NCBI GenBank assembly: GCA_965237595.1
Contig: CBDEFY010000001.1
Coordinates: 186,001-250,000 of the forward strand
Source of the DNA: UBA9611 sp965237595
GTDB lineage: Bacteria; Chloroflexota; Dehalococcoidia; Lucifugimonadales; UBA3495
DNA length: 64,000 bases
Direction: 5' to 3'
Under the pieces are notes generated by a model. That model had not been told where the DNA came from. It did no database searches and saw only the letters and a list, made by a program, of their open reading frames with translations. Made by a program: the position numbers and the translations under genes. The first letter of the stretch is position 1. The number at the start of each line of letters is the position of its first letter. Shown in pieces: positions 8,287 to 17,905 of the stretch.

Positions 8287-9180
8287 ATGGGGTCTGTGAT
8301 GTCAATCGAATCTGTAGCCATACTTAGCCCTGGAGACATGGGGCATGCCATAGGGCAACTTTTGAGAGAAAACGAACTGCGGGTCCTCACCTGCCTGGCG
8401 GGCCGCAGCAACCGGACGCGGCAGCTTTCGGAACAGGCGGGTATCACCGACGTGCCCAACCTGAACGAGTTGGTCGAGCAGTCCGACGTCTTGATGTCAC
8501 TAACCGTTTCCGAGGCGGTGCGCGGACTGTGCCGGGAGGTTGCCGACGCCGTGAAGGCTACCGGGGCCAGCCTGCTGTTCGCCGAGTGCAACGCCATCGC
8601 TCCCAAGTTGAGCCGGGAGATGGAGGGCGTCTTGACCCAAGCCGGCGCCCGGTACGTCGACGCTTCTGTCATCGGCGGGCCGCCCAAGAACGGCTCCAGC
8701 CCCCGGGTCTACGCCTCGGGCGGCAACGCGGCCGAGTTCGAGCAGCTCCGGGACTTCGGTCTTGACGTCCGAAACCTGGGGCCCCAATTGGGCCGGGCGT
8801 CGGGCATCAAGATGTGCTACGCCGCCATGACCAAGGGAACGACAGCTCTGCAAGCCGAACTGCTGATTGCGGCCGACAAAATGGGCCTGACCCAGGAACT
8901 GATGGCCGAATTCAGCGGCAGCCAGCCGGCGGTGGTCAAGCGCATGGAAGGCTGGATACCCGGAATGCCAGCCAAGTCCCGCCGCTGGATCAGCGAGATG
9001 GAAGAGATTGAGGCGACTTTCCAGGAACTGGGATTAACACCCAACATCTTCAAGGGCGTAGCCGACATGTACCGCATGATTGGCGAAACCCCGTTGGGCG
9101 ACGAGACTCCGGAGGATAAAGACGCGGAAAGAGGCCTTGCGGAGACCATCCGCATCATCGCCGAGTCCACCGGTGACTGA
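8287..9180 (+). CDS. NAD(P)-binding 6-phosphogluconate/beta-hydroxyacid dehydrogenase-like protein
   Basis: A 297-residue protein with an N-terminal Rossmann domain. The fingerprint SVAILSPGDMGHAIGQLL carries an S-P-G-D-M-G variant of the usual G-x-G-x-x-G. A second conserved stretch, DVLMSLTV, is followed by the substrate motif VDASVIGGPP. The C-terminal all-helical domain has GIKMCYAAMTKGTTAL with the Lys expected at the active site, and its end resembles the DUF1932-type C-terminal domain. It would reduce or oxidise a 3-hydroxyacid, but the substrate is unknown. ATG 8299 is an alternative start. It is not obviously part of the metal operon. Confidence 0.8.
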   Translation: MGSVMSIESVAILSPGDMGHAIGQLLRENELRVLTCLAGRSNRTRQLSEQAGITDVPNLNELVEQSDVLMSLTVSEAVRGLCREVADAVKATGASLLFAECNAIAPKLSREMEGVLTQAGARYVDASVIGGPPKNGSSPRVYASGGNAAEFEQLRDFGLDVRNLGPQLGRASGIKMCYAAMTKGTTALQAELLIAADKMGLTQELMAEFSGSQPAVVKRMEGWIPGMPAKSRRWISEMEEIEATFQELGLTPNIFKGVADMYRMIGETPLGDETPEDKDAERGLAETIRIIAESTGD

Positions 9181-9339
9181 ACCGGCTCCTCGTAAACTCG
9201 CGGACGAAATAGCCCCGGATTTCCCCCTAGATGAACAACCCGACACTTTGCTCTACCCGGTCGCGCGCCCGGGTTCCTTGGCCGTCATGGTGCTCGCCAC
9301 CTAGTTGCATGGGGCGACGGCGCTCGATAAACTGCGGTC

Positions 9340-10538
9340 ATGCTCCAGCGCGTCAGAGATAGTTACGCGGACCCAGTGAAAGCGCAGCGGTACCGACACG
9401 CTGCGCTGCTGATTGCTACGGCTGCATTTGTGGTCATCGGAATCGGCAACGCTGTAGACCCGCCAGAGCCCGGCAGCGTTTATGAGAAAGAGGGCCTGAT
9501 TGGCATGCTGTTGGTTGTCGGTTCGACACTTCCACTCGGGATCGCATTCCGCTACCCGATAATTGCGCTGGTTGTGATCATGGCGTCATTCACGGCGCAC
9601 TCCGGCCTCAACCACGACGTGATCTGGGTCGTCCAGTTCACCGCCCTACTTTCGGCCTTCATGGCAATCACCAAAGGTGGGGATCGCCAGTCCCTTCTCG
9701 TGCTCTTGCTGGTCTACATCGGCGTCGTCGTCACATTCGGTGTATTTCAGGAAGACGAAAGAGTGGGCAACGTTTTGGTCCAGATTCTGCTTTTCGGCGG
9801 ACTCTGGATAATCGGCAACCTGTTCCGTACGCGCCGAATCCGGCTCGAGTCGACCGAGCATGTGCTTGCAGAACTGGAAGCCGAGCAAGACCGCCTTGCC
9901 AGAGAGGCTGTTCGGGACGAGCGCGACCGTATTGCCCGCGATCTCCACGACATAATTGGGCATACGCTCAACATCATCGTCGTCCAGGCGGGCGCCGCAC
10001 GAACAGTGTTTAAGGCGAGACCGGATCAGGCGTTTGAATCCTTGAATTCGATCGAGACGACCGCGCGGCAGTCACTGTCTGACATGGAGCGTATGCTCGG
10101 GATTCTTCGGCCATCGGAAGCCGTGGGGAGCCACGCGCCGCGCAGTCAGGCCTGGGGCAGGTCGAAAGGCTTGCCGAGCAGTTCACAGACGCGGGCTTGC
10201 CGGTGGAGGTGAACGTGGATGGGGAACCGCGTAAACTCTCACCGAGCCTAGACCTCTCCGCATACCGGATCGTGCAAGAGGCCCTCACCAACGCCCTGAA
10301 GCACGCCGGTCCTGCCCGGGCTCGGGTTGCCGTAACATATCTTTCCAACAAGGTGGAGGTGGAGATTGTCGACGATGGCCGAGGTTCAGGCGATAACAGG
10401 CAAACCACAGGTGGTGGCCGGGGGCTGATTGGGATGAGGGAAAGAGTCTCCCTCTTTGGGGGCGAACTGGACGTTGGTCCCGCCGCAGACGGTGGCTACC
10501 GCGTGCATGCCAGTTTGCCGATTGAGGATAACATTTAA
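9340..10538 (+). pseudogene. Sensor histidine kinase (NarL/LuxR-partner type), frameshifted
   Basis: Membrane sensor kinase of about 399 residues once a single base is restored. Five or six hydrophobic helices (residues 20-165) precede a coiled linker and the HisKA_3 box ERDRIARDLHDIIGHTLN. The second half, found in another frame from about 10130, supplies the HATPase motifs NALKHAG, DDGRGSG and GLIGMRERV. The break is at the GGGG run 10125-10128: one missing G would join HisKA_3 to the ATPase. As read, translation stops at 10212 without the ATPase domain. The last codon overlaps the start of the response regulator (TAATG). True mutation or sequencing error cannot be separated here. Confidence 0.85.
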
Positions 10539-11197
10539 TGAGCATCCGGATTCTCATCGCAGACGACGAAGAACTTGTGCGTACCGGGTTCCACATGATC
10601 CTAGATTCCGAGGGCGACTTCGAAGTACTTGGCGAGGCGTCGAATGGGATTGAGGCGGTGGAGATGGCCCAGTTGCTACAGCCCGATGTCATCCTGATGG
10701 ACATTCATATGCCCGGCATGGACGGCCTGGAAGCGACGAGGCGGATCGTTGAGGATGAGAAAACTCCCAATAGCCGGGTGCTGATTCTCACTACGTTTGA
10801 CCAGGATGAGTACGTCTATCGGGCATTGCGGGCCGGCGCCAGCGGGTTCCTGCTCAAGCGGACCCCGGCGGCGACCCTGGTCGAAGGGATCAACGTAATC
10901 GCAGACGGCGACGCGCTCCTGGCGCCTTCGGTTACTCGCCGGCTGATCGACCAATTCGCCAACACGCCGGAGCCCGATAAGCCCGAGGCAGAAGCGCTGA
11001 ATGTCCTCAGCCAGCGGGAACTGGAGGTCCTCACTCTCGTTGCCAAAGGTTTGTCCAACGGCGAATGCGCCGAGCAGCTCTTCTTGGGGGAGGGCACCGT
11101 TAAGACGCATGTGAAACGCATCTACACCAAGCTGGACCTCCACGACCGCACACAGGCGGTTATCTTCGCCTATCAGACGGGAATGGTCGATCCATAG
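10538..11197 (+). CDS. LuxR/NarL-family response regulator
   Basis: A 219-residue transcriptional regulator, the only intact gene of its two-component locus. The receiver domain has the acidic pair ADDEE and the phospho-acceptor Asp in VILMDIHMPGMDG, then the Thr in ILTTFD and the Lys in LLKRTP. The C-terminal LuxR-type helix-turn-helix reads LSQRELEVLTLVAKG and GTVKTHVKRIYTKL. Its start overlaps the kinase stop by one base. The likely target is the downstream MMPL transporter and sensor-domain gene, as in similar actinobacterial loci; this is inference from order only. Confidence 0.92.
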   Translation: MSIRILIADDEELVRTGFHMILDSEGDFEVLGEASNGIEAVEMAQLLQPDVILMDIHMPGMDGLEATRRIVEDEKTPNSRVLILTTFDQDEYVYRALRAGASGFLLKRTPAATLVEGINVIADGDALLAPSVTRRLIDQFANTPEPDKPEAEALNVLSQRELEVLTLVAKGLSNGECAEQLFLGEGTVKTHVKRIYTKLDLHDRTQAVIFAYQTGMVDP

Positions 11198-11468
11198 ATG
11201 CCCTGACGCCCTCAATGCCCCTGCGTTCTCGAATATCGAGGACTAGAAACCGGCCCATCTCCCGCCTTTCGTTGAGCTAACCCTACCGCACCTCGGACCC
11301 TCATACCCTCGCGCCTACGAGTGGCGTCGAAGTCGTTACCTCTGCAGAGGTACTTCGCGTCAAGTCTTGTCCCTCCAATGGGGTCAGCAAGTTCCCCCGA
11401 TAGGGAGACGCCAGCAATGATGCCTGTCGTTATCGTTGGTGGAACACCCATTCAGGAGGATGGCAAGA

Positions 11469-13027
11469 ATGTTTGAAGCAATGCGGAGATACGGGAACCG
11501 GACTTCGGTAAACGCCGATTCTGTGGGCGACCAGCGTGCCGGCAAAGCGTCGCCCGTGTCGATGACGGGGCGGATCGCGGGGTGGACCGCGCGGCACGCC
11601 GTGATCACCCTGGCGGTTTGGATGGTTGTCCTGGTCGGCGCGTTCGTACTCGCCGGCAACCTAAACGTCTCCAGCGATGGAGGGGTCGAGAGTACTGACG
11701 CACGCAGGGCCAGTGCTCTCATCGAAGAAGCGACAGGAGCGGAGCCTCCCGCCGAAGAGTTTGTGCTTGTGGAAGCCAACAGCGGGCCGATCAACGAAGA
11801 ACTATTTGCCTCAGTTGTCGGTTCAATCGTCGCAGAGATGCGCGCACTTCCAATCGTGAAAGAGGTGATCAGCTACCAAGACGGGGCGGACACCTTTCGC
11901 ACGCCCGACGGCCGGAAGGCGCTGATCCAGGTCACCACTAACCTCGCCCAAGACGACGAACTTGAGCCGGCTGACTCTGTTCTGGATGTGGTAGAGGAAG
12001 CGAACCTGAGTTCTGGCCTTCGGGTCACTACTATCGGCAACACGAGTGTCGAGCGCCTCTTCGGTGAGATGGCCGACGAAACGTTCCAGAAGGGCAAGAT
12101 GATTGGCGTCATTGCAGCCCTTGTCATCATGCTTGCTGTCTTCGGCGCCGTCGTCGCAGCCTTGATCCCCATTTCGCTCGCCATCGTCGCCGTGCTAACG
12201 GCAGTCGGGATCATCGCGCTCATCAGCATGGCCCAAGAACTGAACGAGTTCACTGTCATCGTGACCACCATGGTCGGCTTGGCTGTGGGAATCGATTACA
12301 CACTATTTATCGTCCAACGGTTCCGCGAGGAACGCGATCTAGGTCTGGAGCGGTACGACGCAATCATCATGGCGGGCTTAACCGCGAGCCGCACCGTACT
12401 ATTCTCTGGGGTCGCGGTGGCCATCGCGCTAGCCGGCATGCTAATCATGCCCGACATCCTGTTTAAGAGCTTCGGAGTCGGCACCATGGTCGTTGTCGTA
12501 ACGGCGGTGGCTGCGGCTTTGACGCTTCTTCCGGCCTTGCTCGGATTGCTGGGAGACCGCGTCAACTGGTTGACCATACCAATCATCGGCAGGCGCCGCT
12601 ATCAGGAGAGCGGCGGAGGATTCTGGGGCGCAATCACGGGCGTTGTGACGGCCCATCCGGCGATCAGCGTTGTTGCGACGGCCGCGATCCTGATAGCCTT
12701 GACCCTGCCGGTTACGACCATGGAGCTTGGCTCGGGCGGCATCAGCATGTTGCCAGATGACACGGATGAAAGGCACGCGTTCGATGTCGTAATAGCTGAG
12801 TTCGCGGACGGAATAATCACAGCCGACATTGTAGTGTTGGCTCCAGACGTCAGCACTGCCCCGGTGCAAAACGCCATCGAGGACCTGACCGCGTCCATCG
12901 AATCCGATGACACTTCGGGACTGCGGAGTCAATAGCTGGCCCCAACGGCGAAATGGTGGATATCAGATTCTCCATAGCGTGCGATATCTCCAGTGACGAA
13001 TCAATCGATGCCATCAAACGCATACGT
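11469..13027 (+). pseudogene. MMPL/RND family transporter, 5' part (split by IS3 element and frameshifted)
   Basis: First two thirds of an MMPL exporter. A helix near residue 45, a large extracytoplasmic domain, five clustered helices including VGIDYTLFIVQRFREERD (the conserved GxDYxL motif), and the start of a second extracytoplasmic domain are visible. ATG 11469 follows AGGAGG (11454-11459). The main frame ends at 12935 (TAG). A neighbouring frame then continues convincingly (AGPNGEMVDIRFSIACDISS) to the insertion site, so about one base is missing near 12925. The IS3 element begins at 13028. Removing the element and adding one base gives a 758-residue protein, the normal family size. Two separate lesions make this a pseudogene. 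Confidence 0.88.
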
Positions 13028-13117
13028 TGAGGTGGACCCGGAAATTCGGACAGGTGGTTAAGTGAGAGTTCTGCTCCTAAAATAGCCACAGCTGTTGCTG
13101 TGAGGGAGGAGTGGGAC

Positions 13118-13402
13118 ATGTCAAAAGAGCGGAGGAAGCACAGCCCAACATTCAAGGCCAAGGTGGCCCTGGAAGCGGTGAAGGGTGAAGAGACGGTGGC
13201 CCAACTGGCCGCCCGCTACGAGGTCCATCCCGGGCAGATCCAGGCCTGGAAGAAGTCCTTGTTGGAAGGAGCGGTCGGCGTCTTTGGTGGGAACCAAGAC
13301 AAACGCCAGAAGAGCGATGGGGTCCTTGTTGCCCGGCTCTATCAGCAGATCGGCCAACTGAAGGTTGAGCGGGATTTCTTGGCGGAGAGGCTCGGTCCAT
13401 GA
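13118..13402 (+). CDS. IS3-family transposase OrfA
   Basis: A 94-residue DNA-binding protein. MSKERRKHSPTFKAKVALEA opens a helix-turn-helix with VAQLAARYEVHPGQIQAWKK as recognition region, followed by a leucine-rich helix ending in VERDFLAERLG. ATG 13118 is chosen because GGGAGGAG lies 7-9 bases upstream; the frame itself opens at a GTG at 13100. Its stop overlaps the orfB start (ATGA), so the second protein may arise by re-initiation as well as by the -1 frameshift usual in this family. Confidence 0.9.
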   Translation: MSKERRKHSPTFKAKVALEAVKGEETVAQLAARYEVHPGQIQAWKKSLLEGAVGVFGGNQDKRQKSDGVLVARLYQQIGQLKVERDFLAERLGP

Positions 13403-14343
13403 GCCGGGAGCGGCGGCGGGAGATGGTGGACCGGCGGCACCCAGCCTTGTCCACAGTGAGACAGTGCGCCTTACTGAGCATCAGCAGGTCCAGCCTAAAC
13501 TACCGGCGCAAGGGGACTTGCTCGGAGAACCTGACCGTGATGAAGGCGATGGACCACCAGTACCTAAGTACCCCCTTCTACGGGTCGCGGCGCATGAGGG
13601 TCTGGCTGGGCACTCAAGGTCACAGGGTGAACCGGAAGCGGGTCCAGCGTCTGATGCGGACCATGGGACTACGTGCCATCTACCGGTGGCCCCGGACCAG
13701 CAAGCCGGGGCCAGGGCACAAGGTGTATCCCTACCTCCTGAGCGGCATGGAGATCACCAGACCAAATCAGGTGTGGGCCGCCGACATCACCTACATCCCC
13801 ATGGCCAAGGGTTTCTTATACCTGGTGGCCATCATGGATTGGTACACGCGGTACGTGGTGGCCTGGCGTCTTTCCAACACCTTGGATGCTGATTTCTGTG
13901 TCGAGACATTGGAGGAAGCGCTTGGCAAGGGGAAGCCAGAGGTCTTCAACACCGACCAGGGCAGCCAGTTCACCGGCGAAGCCTTTACCGGTCTCCTAGA
14001 GCAGCACGGAGTGAGAATCAGCATGGACGGGAAGGGACGCTACACCGACAACATCTTGTTGGAGCGGCTGTGGCGCACGGTTAAGTACGAGGAGGTCTAC
14101 CTGAAAGCCTACTCCAACGGGCGAGAAGCCAAGGCCGGGCTTGACGCATACTTCAGCTTCTACAACAACCAAAGACCCCACCAGGCCTTGGGCTACCGGA
14201 CACCGGCTGAGGTGTTCAAAGGAGACTTGGCGCCATCAGATGAACGGTCAATCAATGGGAAACGGGCACCGAACGGAGCGTTCTCAGACCTTGGAAAGAC
14301 GGCGGAACTCCCACTTAGTTTTGCACCAAACCTGTCCAACTAA
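13399..14343 (+). CDS. IS3-family transposase OrfB (DDE integrase core)
   Basis: A 314-residue catalytic subunit. An N-terminal HTH_21-type segment (YGSRRMRVWLGTQGHRVNRK) precedes the rve integrase core. The three catalytic acids are recognisable: Asp in WAADITYIP, Asp in FNTDQGSQF and Glu in ERLWRTVKYEEVY. The C-terminus has the typical FYNNQRPHQALGYRTPAEVF ending. It overlaps orfA by four bases, and its TAA lies 14 bp from the right end of the element. No lesion is visible. Confidence 0.95.
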   Translation: MSRERRREMVDRRHPALSTVRQCALLSISRSSLNYRRKGTCSENLTVMKAMDHQYLSTPFYGSRRMRVWLGTQGHRVNRKRVQRLMRTMGLRAIYRWPRTSKPGPGHKVYPYLLSGMEITRPNQVWAADITYIPMAKGFLYLVAIMDWYTRYVVAWRLSNTLDADFCVETLEEALGKGKPEVFNTDQGSQFTGEAFTGLLEQHGVRISMDGKGRYTDNILLERLWRTVKYEEVYLKAYSNGREAKAGLDAYFSFYNNQRPHQALGYRTPAEVFKGDLAPSDERSINGKRAPNGAFSDLGKTAELPLSFAPNLSN

Positions 14344-14357
14344 TTGGGTCCACCTCA

Positions 14358-15077
14358 CGTAACGACTATGTTCCGGCAGCGTTCGCTGGCGTCGACGCGG
14401 AGGTGCTAGTGGGTGGTGGGACCGCCGAAGTGATGGACTCGGTGGATATCGTCGGGCAATACGTACCGCTGATTATGGCGGCGGTGTTGGCGGCCAGCTT
14501 GCTGCTACTGCTGGTCGCTTTCCGCTCAATCGTTGTGCCGATAAAGGCAGTGGTGATGAACCTGCTGTCTGTTGGCGCGGCTTATGGGATGGTGGTGCTG
14601 GTCTTCCAGAAGGGTGTCGGGAGTAAGTTGTTCGGCTTCCAGGAGGTCCCGGTCATCGAGTCGTGGATCCCTCTGTTCCTCTTCGCCATCCTCTTTGGAC
14701 TATCCATGGACTACCACGTCTTCTTGCTCAGCCGGATCAAGGAGCGGTACGACCAGACCGGCGACAACTCCGGTTCCGTCATGTACGGTCTGAAATCGAC
14801 CGCTTCGATCATCACCGGCGCCGCCCTGATCATGGTTGCTGTCTTCGGCGGCTTCGCCCTTGGGCCCTTGTCCATGTTCCAGCAGGTGGGCTTCGGACTG
14901 GCGGTGGCGGTGATCCTGGACGCCACCATCGTCCGCATGGTGCTGGTTCCCGCCAGCATGGAACTGCTGGGTGACAAGAACTGGTACTTCCCAAATTGGC
15001 TGGAATGGCTGCCCAAGATCAGTATCGAGGGAGCCCGGAGCGCCGAGCCGGCTATGGCAAGCGACGACGGAGATTAG
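14358..15077 (+). pseudogene. MMPL/RND family transporter, 3' part (distal to IS3 insertion)
   Basis: The remaining 239 codons of the MMPL gene, in phase with the frame that reaches the left side of the insertion (RNDYVPAAFAGVDAEVLVGG). It holds the second membrane block: VPLIMAAVLAASLLLLLVAF, the conserved FGLSMDYHVFLLSRIKERYD motif, ASIITGAALIMVAVFGGF and the final helices ending in VLVPASMELLGDKNWY. It lacks its own ribosome-binding site, so it is probably not made as a separate protein. Confidence 0.88.
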
Positions 15078-15117
15078 GCTAATTAAGATGGCCTATGCGG
15101 AGGCGTTGCCGCCGGAA

Positions 15118-15148
15118 GATGCGTGGCCCACCCCGTGGGCCACGCATC
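15118..15148 (+). terminator. Perfect 14-bp hairpin after the MMPL gene
   Basis: GATGCGTGGCCCAC (15118-15131) pairs perfectly with GTGGGCCACGCATC (15135-15148) across a CCC loop. There is no T-run, so it may act as a processing site or a non-canonical terminator before the sensor-domain gene at 15177. Confidence 0.55.
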
Positions 15149-15176
15149 TCGGAATATTATCGCTGGAGGCCAATAA

Positions 15177-15784
15177 ATGAGTGATCTAAGAAAAATACCT
15201 TTCTTCGGCGTCGTCACCGACCCACAGAGCTACCTCAACATCGTCTATCTGCTTTCGGGTTTGCTGCTGGGCATTGCCTACTTCGTCTTCCTGGTGACAG
15301 GCCTCTCCTTGGGCTGCTGATCACCCTGGCCGGAATACCGATCCTCCTAGCGGTGCTAGCCGGGTCCTGGGTTTTGTGCGGGTTCGAGCGAAGGTTTGCC
15401 ATCGCCATGCTCAATGAAGATATTCCTTTGCAAACCGTGCTGCCGGCTGCCCCCGGTATGTGGCCAAGGCTCAAGAGCCACCTGACCAACCAGCTGACCT
15501 GGACGGGCATATTCTACCTTCTGTTGAAGTTCCCCGTGGGCATTGCCACCTTCACAATCGCGGTGACCTTGACGACGGTCGCCGGCGCCCTGCTGGGCGC
15601 CCCGGCGTATTACTGGGTCGACGAGGGAATCGATCTGGGCATTTGGCAGGTTGACGTACTGTGGGAGGCCCTCATATTGACCCTCGCCGGGGTCCCCGCG
15701 GTTTTCGTAGCGCTTCACCTGGTGAACGGGACGGCCTTCCTGTCGGGGAGGATCGCCCGGGTGATGTTGGGGAAGATGCGCTGA
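15177..15784 (+). pseudogene. Sensor-domain membrane protein (PF13796-like), frameshifted
   Basis: Restoring one base near 15311-15314 gives a 202-residue membrane protein of the putative-sensor type found next to LuxR-type two-component systems. The first frame (ATG 15177 after GGAGG) reads MSDLRKIPFFGVVTDPQSYL and a helix ending in GLSLG, then hits TGA at 15318-15320. The second frame continues LLITLAGIPILLAVLAGSWVLCGFERR and two more helices to the stop at 15784. With the kinase and MMPL genes this makes a four-gene locus in which only the response regulator is intact. No other function can be read from it. Confidence 0.7.
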
Positions 15785-15920
15785 GGACGCCCGCAGGAGC
15801 CGGTTTTTTGCGTCGAAGCCAAAATCAGGAGCTTCGCCGATTACGACAGCCAAGGAATAGCCTCTTATGGAGAGGTGAATCCACCTTCCGGCCTTCGCTG
15901 GAATGACGAAAAGGCGGGTC

Positions 15921-15945
15921 TCCTTCGACGAGCTCAGGATGAGCG
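15921..15945 (+). repeat. REP-like repeat, family A (CTTCGACGAGCTCAGG)
   Basis: Contains TCCTTCGACGAGCTCAGGAT followed by GAGCG. Relatives occur in coding sequence at 55621-55638, 57091-57107 and 58961-58995. The surrounding gap 15785-16056 holds no gene. Confidence 0.55.
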
Positions 15946-15990
15946 GGTTTGGTCAACGGAAGAACAGCCTAACTAATCGCCCCGCAAACG

Positions 15991-16029
15991 AAAGAGCCCC
16001 GGAGGCGACATCAGTCTCCGGGGCTCTTT
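15991..16029 (-). terminator. Rho-independent terminator for the cupin gene
   Basis: A perfect 14-bp stem, AAAGAGCCCCGGAG (15991-16004) against CTCCGGGGCTCTTT (16016-16029), with an 11-nt loop. Read on the minus strand it lies just after the cupin stop and ends in TTTCGTTT. Because it is symmetrical it could also work from the plus side. Confidence 0.8.
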
Positions 16030-16056
16030 CCTTCCATTCTACCTGGCGAAGGGCCC

Positions 16057-16428
16057 TTACTGTTCGGTCTGCTCCGTTTGGCTGCCTTTTACGGTGATGG
16101 TGATGTGGGCCATGGACGTGGTGTCTGGGGCACCGTGCCAGTGGTTCTCGCCGGCGGGGATGACCACCACATCGCCCTCGGTAACCGTCAGGGACTCGTT
16201 GTCGTTGGCCACCGTGCCGGTGCCTTCGGTGATGACCAAAATCTGGTCTCCCGAGTGCTTGTGGAACTTGTTCCTTGAACCGGCGTCGAAGGCGACGATG
16301 GCGAAGTTGAAATTATTGCTATCCTCGGGGTTCAAGATGGACTGGCGCCAGACCTGGGTGCCGGTCATCAGGCCGCCGGTCATCTCGGCCTTGGTCTTGG
16401 CCACGCTGCTCATAGTTACTTTCTTCAA
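16057..16428 (-). CDS. Small single-domain cupin protein
   Basis: A 123-residue protein with one beta-barrel cupin domain. Motif 1 is present as KFHKHSGDQILVITEGTG (two His and the Glu of the metal site) and motif 2 as GDVVVIPAGENHWHG with the third His. The predicted start is TTG at 16428: AGGAGG lies five bases before it, while the first ATG (16413) is 20 bases away from that ribosome-binding site. It may be a small metal-dependent oxygenase or isomerase, or a sugar/ligand-binding cupin. Nothing in its neighbourhood narrows this down. Confidence 0.82.
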   Translation of the reverse strand: MKKVTMSSVAKTKAEMTGGLMTGTQVWRQSILNPEDSNNFNFAIVAFDAGSRNKFHKHSGDQILVITEGTGTVANDNESLTVTEGDVVVIPAGENHWHGAPDTTSMAHITITVKGSQTEQTEQ

Positions 16429-16557
16429 GATTCCCTCCTGCTGCTGGCCCGCCTCCAGCGGGCGATTTTACCGGACATAATAATACAGTCCAGCCTGGGG
16501 TAAGTCCACCGCCGGGCGCCGGGAGTTCTAACCGGCGCCGGCCCAATCCTTGCCCAG

Positions 16558-17825
16558 TCACTCTTTGGCAGTGAGGACCCTGACTCCGCCTTTGAATACG
16601 GCGGCCACGTCCCGCAGACGCTCGAGGTCTTGGCTGGGGTCGCCGTTCACCACCAATAGGTCGGCTTCCTTGCCCGGCTCCACGGTGCCGATGGAGTCCT
16701 GGATGCCCAGGGCCGCCGCCGGACTGCGGGTCCCCGCGTAGATGGCCGCAAGGGGCGGTAGCCCGGCGGCGTGGAGCGCCAGTATCTCGCCTTGGAAGTC
16801 GCCGAACGGGTAACTGCCCCAACCGCAGTCAGAGCCGCCAACCAGCTTCACCCCGGCCTTGATCAGCTTGCCGAACTGGTCCATGGAATTCTCCCCGGAC
16901 ACTGTGGAACGCTCTAATCTGACCTGTTCATCGGGAGTAAGGGGACGTTCCTCCATTATCTTGGACAGCATGGCCCGGCTGGCCCGGCCGATGTTCATGG
17001 TGGGGTTGAGCCAGGTTTCAGAGGCCGCCAACCGGTCTGCGGTCTTCTGATCGAACCGGTAGCTGCCGTCGTTGTCGTAGAAGGAGCAGTGCAGAATGGC
17101 GTCCACGCCGGCGTCCAAGGCGGAGTTGACGGCGTCGGTGCGGCGACAGTGGGCCAGACGGAACGGCCCCGGTTGTGGGCCTCGTCCACGATGGCGGTCA
17201 ACTCCGCCACCGAATACGACGCCCGGTAAGGGTCGCTGGTGATGGTGCTACCGCCAGAGGCGGTTATCTTAATGAAGTCGGCCCCCTGCTTGATCAGGTA
17301 GCGGACCTGCTGGCGCACTCCCTCCACCCCGTCGGCCTCACCGCCCATGTACCAGAGATGGCCGCCCGTCACGGTCACCGGCGGTCCCGAGACCAAGACC
17401 CTGGGGCCTTCCACCAGTCCTTGGGCCAGTCCTTCTTTCAGCGCGAATCCGGTGCGGTTCCAGGAGCCGCAATCGCACATGGTAGTGACGCCGGAGGCTA
17501 CGGCGACGGCAGAATTGCGGGCCGACCGGAGCAGGCGAACCTCGTCATTGTCCTGGTTGACCTCCTCGCCGGTCCGGCCGTCGCTGGGCATGTTGGTATG
17601 GGTGTGAATGTCGAACAGTCCCGCCAGCAAGCTCCCGTTGGGAAACTCCAGCGTCTCCCGTTCAGCGCAGCCGCTGTCCAGGCTCTCAACCTGGGATGCC
17701 GGGCCGACCCATCTGATGGCGCTCCCCTGGATGGCTACGGCCATGCCTTCTTGGACCTTGTCACTGACCCCGTCGATTAATTTGCCGGGCAAGATCATTC
17801 TGAGGGTGTTGTCAGATTGGGGCAA
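16558..17825 (-). pseudogene. Metal-dependent amidohydrolase (imidazolonepropionase-like), frameshifted
   Basis: Binuclear-metal amidohydrolase of 422 residues after restoring one base. The N-terminal frame (17825 to about 17155) shows the H-x-H site FDIHTHTNM and the carbamylated-Lys region ADFIKITASGG. The C-terminal frame continues WAHCRRTDAV, then ILHCSFYD (third and fourth His), the catalytic Asp in VGGSDCGWG, and a PGKEADLLVV end. The junction is at 17151-17156, where TGGCCCAC should read TGGGCCCAC. All catalytic residues survive on one side or the other. It resembles prolidase/imidazolonepropionase-type hydrolases; substrate unknown. It could be an assembly error. Confidence 0.85.
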
Positions 17826-17905
17826 CGCACTTCTCCAGAATCTACGAGAACGATTGACCGGCTACCAAGTCGAAGCAGGCCGGGCGGGGCCGGCTAGATT
17901 ATAGC

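Larger units (their letters stand above)
13028..14357 (+). mobile_element. Complete IS3-family insertion sequence
   Basis: A 1330-bp element. Both ends begin TGAGGTGGACCC, and the inverted repeat extends to about 28 bp with GGACAGGT conserved at its inner end. It is flanked by a 3-bp direct repeat CGT (13025-13027 and 14358-14360), the expected target duplication. It carries orfA and orfB overlapping by ATGA. Excising it with one CGT restores the MMPL reading frame exactly across the site. Both transposase frames look intact, so it may still be active. A 94-bp fragment of a close relative lies at 57297-57390. Confidence 0.95.

Noticed and set aside
9080..9304. Small ORF between the dehydrogenase and the histidine kinase
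   Set aside because: Most of it overlaps the dehydrogenase 3' end in another frame, and the tail has no recognisable motif or ribosome-binding site.
10125..10128. Programmed frameshift in the histidine kinase
   Set aside because: A single missing base in GGGG with no slippery heptamer or downstream structure; mutation or sequencing error is simpler.
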